Source: Planctomycetota bacterium
GTDB lineage: Bacteria > Planctomycetota > Phycisphaerae > WQYP01
Reading direction: 5' to 3'
NCBI GenBank assembly: GCA_021805985.1
Contig: JAJZDN010000003.1
Span: 60,572-124,571 of the forward strand
DNA: 64,000 bases
Below the pieces are notes generated by a model. The model did no database searches. It was not told the DNA's origin and saw nothing but the letters and a program-made list of their open reading frames with translations. The position numbers and the translations under genes are program-made. Shown piece after piece: positions 18,094 to 26,915 of the stretch; position 1 is the first letter of the stretch, and each line of letters begins with the position of its first letter.

Positions 18094-19239
18094 TTAAGAG
18101 GCTTCGGGTTCGCCGCGTGCGGACTGCTCAGCGGCGGACGAAACACCTGCATTTATCGGGGGCGTGGCGTCCTGCCGGGCCAACTGGCCGCAGGCGGCGG
18201 CGATGTCCCGGCCGCGGCTGCGCCGTACATGCACATTCACGCCGCTGCTGCGCAACGCGGTTTGAAATTCCAGCATGGTTTTCCCGGATGGCCGACGGAA
18301 GGGCAACTCCGGCACCTCGTTGTAATAAATCAAATTCACATTGGCCCGCAGCTTTTTGGCAATAGCCGCCAATTCGCCGGCGTGTTCCGGCAGCGTATTA
18401 ACGCCATCAAGCATAATATATTCCAGCGTTAATTCGCGGCCAGTGGTCTGAAAATAATACTGCCCCGCTTCCACAATGGCCGCAATGGTTATGCCGCGCG
18501 CCCATGGAATAATGCGCTTGCGTAAGGCGTCATTGGGTGCGTGCAGGCTTACGGCCAGTGTCACGGGAAGGCCGGTATCGGCCAGTTGTTTAATCTGCGG
18601 CGGCAAGCCCACCGTGCTGACGGTAATTTTCCGCCCGCCGATTTTCAACCCCCAGTCCGCCATCAGGATACGAATGGCGGCAACCGTAGCGTCAAAGTTC
18701 GCCAGCGGCTCACCCATTCCCATAAACACCACATTGCTTAGCCGCATTTTTTCCGGCAGCAAGGCGGTTAACCGCAACGCCTGTTCCACAATCTGTCCAG
18801 ACCGCAGGTTGTTTTTTAACCCCTGCAACCCGCTGGCGCAGAACGCACATCCCACCGGGCAGCCCACCTGCGTGGAAAGGCAGGCGGTTCGCCGATGCGC
18901 CACGGTGATATTGCCCTGATCATCGGTGCGATCATCATCAGATGGAATCATGACGCTTTCAGTCAATCCGCCATCCGCCCAGCGGATTAATATTTTCTCA
19001 GTTTCATCCGAAGCCCGCACCTGCCGGGTCATTTCACCGGTAAACAGCGTATAGTGTTCCGCCAGCATGGCTCGATCGTTAAGCGAAAGATTGGTCATCT
19101 GTTCAAAGGATGCGGCCCGCTTTTTGTAAATCCATTCAATAATTTGCGCCGCCCGATATTTCGGCATGCCAAATTCGGCAATTTGGGCCTGCAAGTCACC
19201 GGGAGATAAATCCAAGATAGAATTTTTCGCGTCATTCAT
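18094..19239 (-). CDS. rlmN: 23S rRNA (adenine-2503-C2)-methyltransferase / tRNA A37 methylase
   Basis: Radical-SAM enzyme that methylates A2503 of 23S rRNA and A37 of some tRNAs. The [4Fe-4S] motif CPVGCAFCASG is clear, with NVVFMGMGEPLANFD and the tail cysteine region typical of RlmN. The N-terminal domain has GMPKYRAAQIIEWIYKK. The frame is open to 19422, but that part (CVHCLSLL and so on) is not family-like; ATG 19239 gives 381 residues, the usual size. It is divergent from the Sel1-repeat gene. Confidence 0.95.
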   Translation of the reverse strand: MNDAKNSILDLSPGDLQAQIAEFGMPKYRAAQIIEWIYKKRAASFEQMTNLSLNDRAMLAEHYTLFTGEMTRQVRASDETEKILIRWADGGLTESVMIPSDDDRTDDQGNITVAHRRTACLSTQVGCPVGCAFCASGLQGLKNNLRSGQIVEQALRLTALLPEKMRLSNVVFMGMGEPLANFDATVAAIRILMADWGLKIGGRKITVSTVGLPPQIKQLADTGLPVTLAVSLHAPNDALRKRIIPWARGITIAAIVEAGQYYFQTTGRELTLEYIMLDGVNTLPEHAGELAAIAKKLRANVNLIYYNEVPELPFRRPSGKTMLEFQTALRSSGVNVHVRRSRGRDIAAACGQLARQDATPPINAGVSSAAEQSARGEPEAS

Positions 19240-19412
19240 ACTCAAATCATAACCGATAGCGGCGGTACATGAGTAATCACCCCCGAGACAATCACCCCCG
19301 AGACGATAGCGGACCCACGCCGAAACAGGATATACTTCCCGCGTGGTTAACCTCACGGCAGATCTCGCCGGCCCAGGGACTGTGGACGGTAACAGCGAAA
19401 GGCAGTGAACAC

Positions 19413-20132
19413 ATGGAATCAAGCACCAAGGTAAGCAGAAGAAGGTGTGCGGTCGCTGCCATCATGGTCGCTGCAGGGCTGGGCGAGTGCGGATATTTCA
19501 CGGCCTCCGCCCGTGCCGATGGTGGGCCAGGATTCCAAGCCTTGGCAGAGGGAAAGCGCGACATGATCGCGGGCCACTTTCGGCATGCGATACTCCTATT
19601 ACATCAGGCAGCGGCCAAGGGCAATGGCATGGCGATGTTCGGCATCGGCTTTCTCTACGACCGGGGCGAAGGCGTGCCTAAGGACGAGGCCCAAGCGCTG
19701 GCGTGGTGGCGCAAGGCGGCGGCGAAAGGCGATCGTTTGGCCATGTATGATATCGGGGTTGACTACAACCGTGGCGAGGGCGTGCCGCAGGATTATGCCA
19801 AAGCCTTCGAGTGGTACCGCAAGGCGGCGGCAAAAGGCGATGGCGATGCGATTTTTAACATCGGCACGCTCTATGACCGTGGAGACGGCGTGCCACGGAA
19901 TTACGCCACAGCCATAGCGTGGTATCGCAAGGCGGCGGCGAAGGGTAATAGTGAGGCGATGAATAACATCGGCGCTGACTATCAGAACGGCGACGGTGTG
20001 CCTAAAGACCAGGGCAAAGCGCTGGCGTGGTGGCGCAAAGCGGCGGCGAAAGGCGGCCGGGCAGCTTTATTGGCTCGCAAGGCTATCACGCGGGTACAAG
20101 GGGGAAAAAAGATAGAGAATCAAGGACAGTAG
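19413..20132 (+). CDS. exported Sel1-repeat (TPR-like) protein
   Basis: A short signal segment (CAVAAIMVAAGLGECG) precedes four complete Sel1-like repeats of about 36 residues, each ending GxGVPxDxxxAxxWxRKAAAKG. Such repeats form alpha-helical solenoids that mediate protein contacts. The start at 19413 follows AAAGG by 10 bases; the frame is open further upstream, overlapping the rlmN promoter region. The first repeat is preceded by a degenerate one. The partner protein is unknown. The repeats are highly alike at DNA level, so copy number could vary between strains. Confidence 0.85.
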   Translation: MESSTKVSRRRCAVAAIMVAAGLGECGYFTASARADGGPGFQALAEGKRDMIAGHFRHAILLLHQAAAKGNGMAMFGIGFLYDRGEGVPKDEAQALAWWRKAAAKGDRLAMYDIGVDYNRGEGVPQDYAKAFEWYRKAAAKGDGDAIFNIGTLYDRGDGVPRNYATAIAWYRKAAAKGNSEAMNNIGADYQNGDGVPKDQGKALAWWRKAAAKGGRAALLARKAITRVQGGKKIENQGQ

Positions 20133-20541
20133 AGCGGCGACGGCCGACGCGGGTACTGGCACTGATGAAGCATCCGGAAGCATTGCGGGCTGGCATCTTG
20201 GCGATGGTGAAAGCCACCGTTGCTGGCCAAAATCACAAACGGAAGCCTGCGTCCGACGAGGACGCGAGGAGTTGGGAGTTAGAATGCTTCTCAATGAATA
20301 ATGAATAGAAACAACGCGGGGGTGCGGGTTTTATCAAAAATCCGCGGGCTCTGCCGGTAGTGAAAGACGCGAGGCTGTCGGCGGCAGATTTGAAATATCA
20401 AATTCCAGATTCCAGATTCCAGATTCCAGGTTCCTCGTCACAGTGTCCGCTAATGTCATTGGCCGACGGATCTCCGGGGCTTCAAGGTTTTGCCGGTTGC
20501 GGTACAATCTTTGGTGGTAACAGGGTTTTGCAGGCGGATAT
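20133..20541. other. intergenic region with a heptamer repeat
   Basis: About 410 bases. ATTCCAG is repeated four times in tandem at about 20402-20430. A 47-codon frame at 20165-20308 lacks a ribosome binding site and recognisable homology and is not called. Otherwise I see nothing. Confidence 0.5.
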
Positions 20542-21852
20542 ATGCAGGGACGCAATAATAAAAGACATTTTGTCTCACACCATCGGCGGCGACCAAGCCT
20601 GCCACCCGCAGAGGCCGAAGCTGGCAGTCCAGGTGCAGTAGAGGCTCCAAGTAGCCGATTGGCGGCATTTACACCCCGGCCCGGCCTGGGATGGGTGCAA
20701 TTGCGCAATGCCGTTTTCAGCACGTCCATCTTCAAAAAAATGGTGGGCAAAACTTCTCCCGGCCTGGCAGCCGGTGAACTGGTTACGGTCTATGACCGCG
20801 ACGGCGTCCTGTTTGGCGTGGGGCTGTTTAACCCGCAATCGCAACTGGCCTTGCGGATGGTAAGCTTTACCGAGGCGGAAATTACCGAATCGTTTTTGGA
20901 AGATCGCCTGGCAGCGGCGGCCGACCTCCGCCGGCAAACGCTGAAGCTCGATAGCACCACCAACGCCTATCGCGTGGCACATGCCGAAGGCGATGGCCTG
21001 CCAGGACTTATTGTCGATCGTCTGGGCGACACGGCCGTGGTGGAAATATTTTCCATGGCCATGTTCAAACGCATAGGCCGCATCAAACATACCTTGCTGG
21101 AAGTTTTACCGGTCACGCGGGTCGTGTTCCGTTCCGATGAACATATCCAGCGGGCGGAGGGATTTTTTCTGCGGCAGGATGATATCCGTGATGGCCAAAC
21201 GCGCGGCACCGTCGAAGAAAATGGCCTGCATTTTGAAGTTGATGTGGCGGCAGGCCACAAAACCGGTTTCTTTTGTGATCAGCGGGAAAACCGCCTGGCA
21301 TTGACCAAATTCACCCCCGACACCCGGATGCTTGATGTCTGCTGCTATTCCGGCGGCTTTGGCATTTACGCGGCCACGCTGGGCCACGCAGCTCATGTTA
21401 CCGCTGTGGATTTAGATGAAAATGCTGTCGCCCTGGCCAAACGCAATATGCAACTGAATCGGATTCCGACGAGCAAATATCAGGCGGTCCATGCCGACGG
21501 CTTTGCGTATCTGCGGCAAATGAAGCTCAATGGAGAGGCGTATGATGTCGTGGTGTTGGATCCGCCAAAGTTCATTGGTGGGCGCGACGAATTTGCCGAG
21601 GGGCGCAAGTCCTATTTTGATCTTAACAAGCTGGCCATGGGTGTGGTGAAGCCTGGCGGCCTGCTGGTAACGTGCTCATGCAGTGGGCTTATGGACATAG
21701 CAGAATTCCAGAATATGTTGCGCGGTGCCGCCCGCAGCGCCCAGCGGCGACTGCAAATTATGGGTGTAACGGGTCCCGGGCCAGACCATCCGGTTATGAC
21801 CGAATATCTGGAAGGGCAATATCTTAAATGCCTCTGGTGTCGCGTGCTGTGA
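20542..21852 (+). CDS. class I SAM-dependent rRNA methyltransferase, RlmI/YccW family
   Basis: Probably a 23S rRNA cytosine-C5 methyltransferase. An N-terminal PUA-like domain (about 50-120, with AGELVTVYDRDGVLFGVGLF) is followed by the RlmI EEHD-like region and a Rossmann domain: RMLDVCCYSGGFGIYAA, VTAVDLDENAVALAKRN, and the catalytic region DVVVLDPPKF plus LLVTCSCSGLM. The two cysteines in CSCS match those of this family. The first 45 residues are extra and polar. It precedes kdsA with about 170 bases between. Confidence 0.87.
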   Translation: MQGRNNKRHFVSHHRRRPSLPPAEAEAGSPGAVEAPSSRLAAFTPRPGLGWVQLRNAVFSTSIFKKMVGKTSPGLAAGELVTVYDRDGVLFGVGLFNPQSQLALRMVSFTEAEITESFLEDRLAAAADLRRQTLKLDSTTNAYRVAHAEGDGLPGLIVDRLGDTAVVEIFSMAMFKRIGRIKHTLLEVLPVTRVVFRSDEHIQRAEGFFLRQDDIRDGQTRGTVEENGLHFEVDVAAGHKTGFFCDQRENRLALTKFTPDTRMLDVCCYSGGFGIYAATLGHAAHVTAVDLDENAVALAKRNMQLNRIPTSKYQAVHADGFAYLRQMKLNGEAYDVVVLDPPKFIGGRDEFAEGRKSYFDLNKLAMGVVKPGGLLVTCSCSGLMDIAEFQNMLRGAARSAQRRLQIMGVTGPGPDHPVMTEYLEGQYLKCLWCRVL

Positions 21853-21913
21853 CGGCATTTTTGTGAATTGAACTGAAATATTTTCCTGATTTGCACCTTC
21901 CGTCGCACGTGGT

Positions 21914-21941
21914 ACCACCGGCAGAGCCGGCGGCTTTGTGA
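21914..21941. repeat. palindromic REP-like repeat, copy 2
   Basis: CCACCGGC (21915-21922), AGA, GCCGGCGG (21926-21933), then CTTTGTGA. 27 of 28 bases match the copy at 8883-8910. It lies in the 3' flank of the RlmI-like gene. Confidence 0.6.
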
Positions 21942-22030
21942 GGGGTGGTGTCGGCGATGCGTTTGCCTATTCCTGCGCCAACCGGTTATCTTCACGCGCT
22001 TATTAGAGTCAACATAAAATGAGGTCTATG

Positions 22031-22852
22031 ATGAATACCTATCAATTCTCCAATGTTTCCTGGACGCCGGGCGAAAAACTTTTGCTGATCGCCGGCCCAT
22101 GTGTCATTGAAAGCCAGGAAATGTCCCTGCATATTGGTAAGACTGTGGCGGAGATATGCAAAAAACTGGACATTGCCTATGTTTTTAAGGCCAGCTTTGA
22201 CAAAGCCAACCGCTCCGGCAGCGGCAGCTTTCGCGGCCACGGAATCCAACACGGATTGGAAATTCTCGCGCACGTAAAGCAGACCCTGGGCGTGCCGATT
22301 ACCACCGATGTGCATGAAAGCGATCAGGTGGCGGCGGTAGCCAAAGTTGCGGACATTATCCAGATCCCCGCGTTTTTATGTCGGCAGACCGATTTATTGA
22401 TTGCCGCCGGCGAAAGCGGCAAAGCGGTGAATGTAAAAAAGGGGCAGTTTATGGCTCCGTGGGAAATGAAAAATGTTATCGACAAACTTCGCTCCACCGG
22501 CAACGCCCAACCCATGCTGACCGAACGCGGAACCTTTTTCGGCTACAACCGCCTGGTCAATGACATGACCGGCATTCCGCAAATGCAGGCCCTGGGCGCA
22601 CCGGTCATTTTTGACGCCACGCATTCCACACAACTTCCCGGCGGACTGGGCAATGCCACCGGCGGCCAGCGACAATATGTAGGCCTGCTGGCCAACGCCG
22701 CCACAGCCGCCGGTGCCGACGGCTTATTTGTGGAAGTGCACCCAACCCCCGAAAAAAGCCCCTCCGACGCCGCCACCATTTTCCCCCTGGATCAACTGGA
22801 AAACCTGCTCCGCCGCTGCCTGGCAATCCGCGATGCAGTAAAGCAGGGTTGA
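22031..22852 (+). CDS. kdsA: 3-deoxy-8-phosphooctulonate synthase
   Basis: Condenses PEP with arabinose-5-phosphate to make KDO-8-phosphate, the precursor of the LPS inner core. Motifs: LLLIAGPCVIES, FKASFDKANRSG (the family signature), GVPITTDVHE, QIPAFLCRQTDLL, NVKKGQFMAPWEMKNV, LTERGTFFGYN, and DATHSTQLPGG. The Cys in AGPCV and the downstream residues suggest the metal-dependent form, but that is not certain. ATG 22031 is preferred over 22019/22028 because GAGG lies 6 bases before it. It shows the organism makes LPS. A hairpin element follows the stop by 2 bases. Confidence 0.95.
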   Translation: MNTYQFSNVSWTPGEKLLLIAGPCVIESQEMSLHIGKTVAEICKKLDIAYVFKASFDKANRSGSGSFRGHGIQHGLEILAHVKQTLGVPITTDVHESDQVAAVAKVADIIQIPAFLCRQTDLLIAAGESGKAVNVKKGQFMAPWEMKNVIDKLRSTGNAQPMLTERGTFFGYNRLVNDMTGIPQMQALGAPVIFDATHSTQLPGGLGNATGGQRQYVGLLANAATAAGADGLFVEVHPTPEKSPSDAATIFPLDQLENLLRRCLAIRDAVKQG

Positions 22853-22854
22853 TT

Positions 22855-22907
22855 TAGGAGCCTGTCCGAGTAATGGCCGGGATCGCGACTACTCGGAAAG
22901 GCTCCTG
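22855..22907 (+). repeat. minimal terminal-inverted-repeat hairpin after kdsA
   Basis: TAGGAGCCTGTCCGAGTA and TACTCGGAAAGGCTCCTG pair as two 7-bp stems split by a 3x3 internal loop, with a 17-base loop. The left arm matches the terminal repeat of the larger element at 53777-54150. It begins two bases after kdsA, so it may also act as a transcript end. Confidence 0.6.
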
Positions 22908-22952
22908 GGATTGCGGAAAAATCCACTGAAACTACCCAATACCACACAAGAG

Positions 22953-23060
22953 GCGGCGTGAACGTCAGCGTCGAGCTCGAACTTGTCGACGGCTATGTCG
23001 GGCTTATGGAATCAGTATAACTGCCCGATGGCGGTGAGCCAAAGGCGTCGGCCTGCAAGG
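22953..23060 (-). pseudogene. fragment duplicated from the 25.4-kb secreted protein gene
   Basis: About 108 bases align with 25356-25463 at roughly 85-90 percent identity by eye, including an identical 26-base stretch around 23009-23034. The donor segment encodes a piece of the secreted-protein gene at 24219-25517. The copy has no usable frame of its own. Confidence 0.7.
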
Positions 23061-23151
23061 CTTTGTACTGCACGTTGCCAACCGACCAATCGTACTGCGC
23101 GGAAAGGTCGCCCTCCGACACACCCGATGGTGGAAAATGCGCGCGCCAGCC

Positions 23152-24177
23152 TCAACGAAACGGAACGGTTATGTTTACCCATGGCGACCAAATGTGCGTA
23201 TGCGCCAGCTCCACCCGGACACGGTAAACCCCGGGAAGGCTCATGTCGTATTGGCAACTCAAGTTGATCGGCTCGGCATATTTGTACACCACTCCGGGCT
23301 CGAGTGTAAAACGTTTCGCCTTCAACTCCTTCGGCGGATGTTTCCGCAGCCATTCGCCGTAGGCGGTGAGGGGAACCTGCTGATGATTCGGTATCGGGAT
23401 GTAGTGCGGTTTTGGACTCTTTACCAGTTCGTCGCCATTGTACCCGTCGGGGCCCTCCACCTGTATCACCCCCAAGTCTAATAATCGATTACCGGTTAGT
23501 TCGACGTTTTTCCCACCATTCCCGCGTCCACGGAGACACGCCCAAACGCCCACCGGATGTGCTTTTCCGGCATGCGTAAGCCCGACCAGCCTGACTTGGA
23601 TATTACTCCGTTTCTTCTCCCCGCTACGCGGCCAGACCTTGAGGGACGGTCGCAGGATACTGCCAGCCGGCGACTGGATCACGGGCGGCTTGATCAAGAG
23701 TTTCAGCCAGTTGCTCTCAAGACGACCGATGGCGAAACGGATCGCGTACTGCCCCGGCATCGACATATCGAAATAGCGATTAATTTCCACCTCTCTCCAA
23801 AACCGGACTGTTTTTCCGGGCAACACCCCAACCGCAATAAAGCTGTGGACGCCTATCCTGCGTCCCATGCTACCAGCGCGCAGCCAAAGAACGGGACCAC
23901 GGTGCCCGATATAGTTGGTATTGACCTTGAAGAACCGGAGAGGTCCAACGCCAGCCGGGATATAGATCGGCCCCTTCCCAACGTTGCGCAAGTGCGCCGT
24001 CAAAGAAACTGGGCAGCCAGACGGGGCCTTGCGGCTGTTCGCTGTCAGCCATAATTTAGCATTGGCACGAGTAGGCCCCGGATATGACCTTGAAGCCGCG
24101 CCAACAAAGCCACCGCTCATGGCCAAGGTCGCTAGGGCGGCAGCAAGGGCAAATCGCGGACATGGTAATCGCATCAT
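23152..24177 (-). CDS. exported protein of unknown function
   Basis: 341 residues. ATG 24177 is chosen because GGAG lies 8 bases before it. The signal peptide is clear: FALAAALATLAMSGGFVGAAS. The mature part looks like two beta-sandwich units, each with a SLTAHLRNVGKGPIYIP-like strand pair and a YxMSxPGxYxxRxxxA closing strand (YFDMSMPGQYAIRF and YDMSLPGVYRVRVE). I do not recognise a named family, though the pattern resembles small Ig-like or proteinase-inhibitor-like domains. It follows a second secreted protein on the same strand. Confidence 0.65.
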   Translation of the reverse strand: MMRLPCPRFALAAALATLAMSGGFVGAASRSYPGPTRANAKLWLTANSRKAPSGCPVSLTAHLRNVGKGPIYIPAGVGPLRFFKVNTNYIGHRGPVLWLRAGSMGRRIGVHSFIAVGVLPGKTVRFWREVEINRYFDMSMPGQYAIRFAIGRLESNWLKLLIKPPVIQSPAGSILRPSLKVWPRSGEKKRSNIQVRLVGLTHAGKAHPVGVWACLRGRGNGGKNVELTGNRLLDLGVIQVEGPDGYNGDELVKSPKPHYIPIPNHQQVPLTAYGEWLRKHPPKELKAKRFTLEPGVVYKYAEPINLSCQYDMSLPGVYRVRVELAHTHIWSPWVNITVPFR

Positions 24178-24218
24178 GATATCGACTCCGTAAAACAAAA
24201 TTTCCACAAACTAACACC

Positions 24219-25517
24219 TCAATGTGGCGGGTTAGGCACCTGCAATATATGGTCCCAGAAAGGGTAGTCGTTGGTCGGATAGAGGGGAGAAAGCGTTCCC
24301 GGGCCGAGGGGCACCGCGTTGCTGAGCGCCCATTGCCCCGTATTGGTATTCAGCGTCTCCGTCCCACCCCACTGCCAGCCCTGTTCTGCGAGTGGTACAA
24401 CAATGGACCCGGGAACCTTGGGCTGATACATTGCCCACATTGCAGGCGTGTCGTCGACGATCATCTTTATGTAATTGTTGTCGGTCAGGATAGATGGTGC
24501 GTCGCCGGTATGAACTGCCGATGGTGGCGGCAGCTCGTTTGGATAGAAATAATATTCATCGAGGCCCGCATCCACGGCCGAATAGTTGGGGATGCCCTTC
24601 GCCGGGTTGCCAGTCCACCTGTCGTTCTCAGTGTAGACCTGAACAAAATGCAGCGTCCCGCCAAAAGCGCCGTCTCCGGAGCTGGGGTCTTGCTGGAAAA
24701 ATATTTGATCGAACTTGCCGGGCGGCCCTAGTGACAGCTCAACGCCACCGCCCTGCAGCGGTGTTGACACTACGCCCGAGGCGTAGGAGTTCTGCATTGT
24801 CTCCGTGTATTTCGCAACGGAGAATGTCGTTTTTGCGGCAGCTCCACCCTGGAAGCTCACCGACGGGGTGAAGCTACCGGCCGTGGTGTAATAATAATAT
24901 TTCAGAGCGCCCAGATATGAAGGATCGGGAAACGTGGCCGTGATATCAGCGCCCGGATCCAGCGGGACGACAATTCCCATGCTGTAGAGCGAGGTATTCC
25001 TCCCGGGCATAAGAGGATCGCCGGTCGCTGAATTCCGGACGTAGCCGTTGATCGCCGCTGATCCGTTGCCACCTGCACCGTCGATGCTCCAGGTGAATGT
25101 CTTCGACAAATCCGACGGTACAAGCTTCGCACCGAGTTGTATCGGCCAACCGGCGTGGATATCTTCCGCCCCGCCAGTCACGACGGTCCCATTGTCACTT
25201 CCGCCCACCACCGGCCCTGTGTAGGTGATGTCCAGCGTGTAGCTCGTCAAATCAACCGGCCCGGCGTTGCCGCTGCCGGTCCAGTATTGATTGGTTTTGG
25301 TGTCGGTGACGGTCACAGAACAACTCGCGGAAACCTGCCAATAGCCCGCGACCAGCGGCGTGAACGTCAGCGTCGCACTCGACGATGCTGACGGCTGAGT
25401 CGGGGTTATGGAATCAGTATAACTGCCCGATGGCAGCGAGCCAAAGACCTCGGCGTGCAGGAATCGGATGGCGGGCAGTATCCGATTACAGAAAAAACAT
25501 TCGTGCGCCATATCGCG
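24219..25517 (-). CDS. probable truncated secreted protein, Gly/Ser/Thr-rich
   Basis: The frame runs to 25769, but its first 84 codons overlap murA on the other strand and look non-coding. Met at 25517 (MAHECFF) gives 432 residues. There is no signal peptide and no good ribosome binding site at any start. The body from about TFTPLVAGYWQVSAS onward is a beta-rich, low-charge extracellular type sequence with Ig-like features (WSIDGAGGNGSAA, ALKYYYYTTAGSF). This suggests that a 5' piece with the signal peptide has been lost, perhaps when it was joined to the murA region. A copy of part of its 5' end lies at 22953. Function unknown. Confidence 0.5.
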   Translation of the reverse strand, partial: RDMAHECFFCNRILPAIRFLHAEVFGSLPSGSYTDSITPTQPSASSSATLTFTPLVAGYWQVSASCSVTVTDTKTNQYWTGSGNAGPVDLTSYTLDITYTGPVVGGSDNGTVVTGGAEDIHAGWPIQLGAKLVPSDLSKTFTWSIDGAGGNGSAAINGYVRNSATGDPLMPGRNTSLYSMGIVVPLDPGADITATFPDPSYLGALKYYYYTTAGSFTPSVSFQGGAAAKTTFSVAKYTETMQNSYASGVVSTPLQGGGVELSLGPPGKFDQIFFQQDPSSGDGAFGGTLHFVQVYTENDRWTGNPAKGIPNYSAVDAGLDEYYFYPNELPPPSAVHTGDAPSILTDNNYIKMIVDDTPAMWAMYQPKVPGSIVVPLAEQGWQWGGTETLNTNTGQWALSNAVPLGPGTLSPLYPTNDYPFWDHILQVPNPPH

Positions 25518-25620
25518 GTGAAATAAGGCAGGGTATAATTTTTCCACATGAGTCTGATGGATCAGGATGCCTGCGGAAGCCCCTGCATCGGCTGGATACA
25601 AATCATGGAGGATTTGCACG

Positions 25621-26898
25621 ATGGATTCATTTGTCATTGAAGGTGGCGCGCGCTTGCGCGGAACCCTGCGGATTGCTGGTTCTAAAAATGCGGCGTTGCC
25701 GGTCATGGCGGCGGCCCTGCTGGCGGATGGTAAATCTGTTATCGCTGATATTCCCAATCTGCAGGACATCCGCAGTCAGATTGAATTACTTAAACTTCTG
25801 GGCTGCCGCGTAGAACGACAAGCCGACGGTAAACTCGAAATTGAAGTCGTTGACGAAACCTGCTCCCATGCGCCCTATGATGTCGTGCGAAAAATGCGGG
25901 CCAGTATATGTGTGCTGGGGCCGCTGCTGGCCAAACGCGGTCATGTGCGCGTTTCCATGCCCGGCGGCTGCGCCATTGGCGACCGCCCGGTAGATATACA
26001 TTTGCGCGGGCTGCGAGCCTTGGGGGCAACCATCGAACTGGAAGGCGGCGATATCATCGCCCATGCCGACAAGTTACATGGTGCCGAAGTATTTCTTGGC
26101 GGAAATTTTGGCTCAACGGTTCTGGGCACGGCCAATGTCATGAGCGCCGCAACGCTGGCTCTGGGCACCACGGTTATTGAATGTGCCGCCTGTGAACCGG
26201 AAATTGTGGATCTGGCCGATTATCTCACAAGCATGGGTGCCAAAATAGCCGGGCAGGGCACGCCGCGAATTGTTGTGCAGGGGGTTCCTGCACTGCACGG
26301 TGCCGAACACCGCATCATTCCCGACCGCATTGAAGCCGGCACCTTTATGGTGGCAGCGGCCATCTCCAATGGTGAGCTGAATCTGGATAACGTCCGCATT
26401 GACCATTTAATGGCGGCGGTGGATAAGCTGCGCAGCATCGGAGTAATTGTTGAAAAAAGCGGTGAAGGCGTGACGGTGGCATCGGCCCGGCGATTGGAAG
26501 CGGCCATTATCACCACGCAACCGTATCCGGGGTTTCCCACAGATCTTCAGGCGCAGTTTATGGCGTTGTTGGCCATCGCCAACGGCAACAGCATTGTCTC
26601 AGAGAAAATTTTTCCCGATCGCTTTATGCACGTTGCAGAGTTAACGCGACTCGGTGCGCGGATGCACCGCGAAGGAGCCACAGTCATTATTGAAGGCGAA
26701 CAGCAACTGATCGGGGCACCGGTGATGGCCAGTGATCTACGGGCTTCCGCTGCTCTGGTTCTGGCCGCACTGGCCGCCCGCGGCACAACGACCATTAATC
26801 GGGTGTATCATATTGACCGCGGCTACGAAAAAATTGAAGAACGCCTGAACTCGCTGGGGGCGAACATTAAGCGCGTGGATCAATCCGAAGCGGAATAA
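25621..26898 (+). CDS. murA: UDP-N-acetylglucosamine 1-carboxyvinyltransferase
   Basis: First committed step of peptidoglycan synthesis; transfers enolpyruvate from PEP to UDP-GlcNAc, and is the target of fosfomycin. Family motifs: IAGSKNAALPVMAAALL, RKMRASICVLGPLLA, and the catalytic loop MPGGCAIGDRPVD, where the Cys is the one that fosfomycin alkylates. The end has DLRASAALVLAALAA and YHIDRGYEKIEERL. ATG 25621 follows GGAGG by 9 bases and gives 425 residues. Together with dapF and mreBC it shows that a peptidoglycan wall is made. It is convergent with the RNase gene, 17 bases apart. Confidence 0.96.
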   Translation: MDSFVIEGGARLRGTLRIAGSKNAALPVMAAALLADGKSVIADIPNLQDIRSQIELLKLLGCRVERQADGKLEIEVVDETCSHAPYDVVRKMRASICVLGPLLAKRGHVRVSMPGGCAIGDRPVDIHLRGLRALGATIELEGGDIIAHADKLHGAEVFLGGNFGSTVLGTANVMSAATLALGTTVIECAACEPEIVDLADYLTSMGAKIAGQGTPRIVVQGVPALHGAEHRIIPDRIEAGTFMVAAAISNGELNLDNVRIDHLMAAVDKLRSIGVIVEKSGEGVTVASARRLEAAIITTQPYPGFPTDLQAQFMALLAIANGNSIVSEKIFPDRFMHVAELTRLGARMHREGATVIIEGEQQLIGAPVMASDLRASAALVLAALAARGTTTINRVYHIDRGYEKIEERLNSLGANIKRVDQSEAE

Positions 26899-26915
26899 GG
26901 CGTAATATCTGCGGT

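Noticed and set aside
20165..20308. 47-codon frame beginning MKHPEALRAGILAMV
   Set aside because: No ribosome binding site or recognisable relatives; lies in an intergenic region with repeats.
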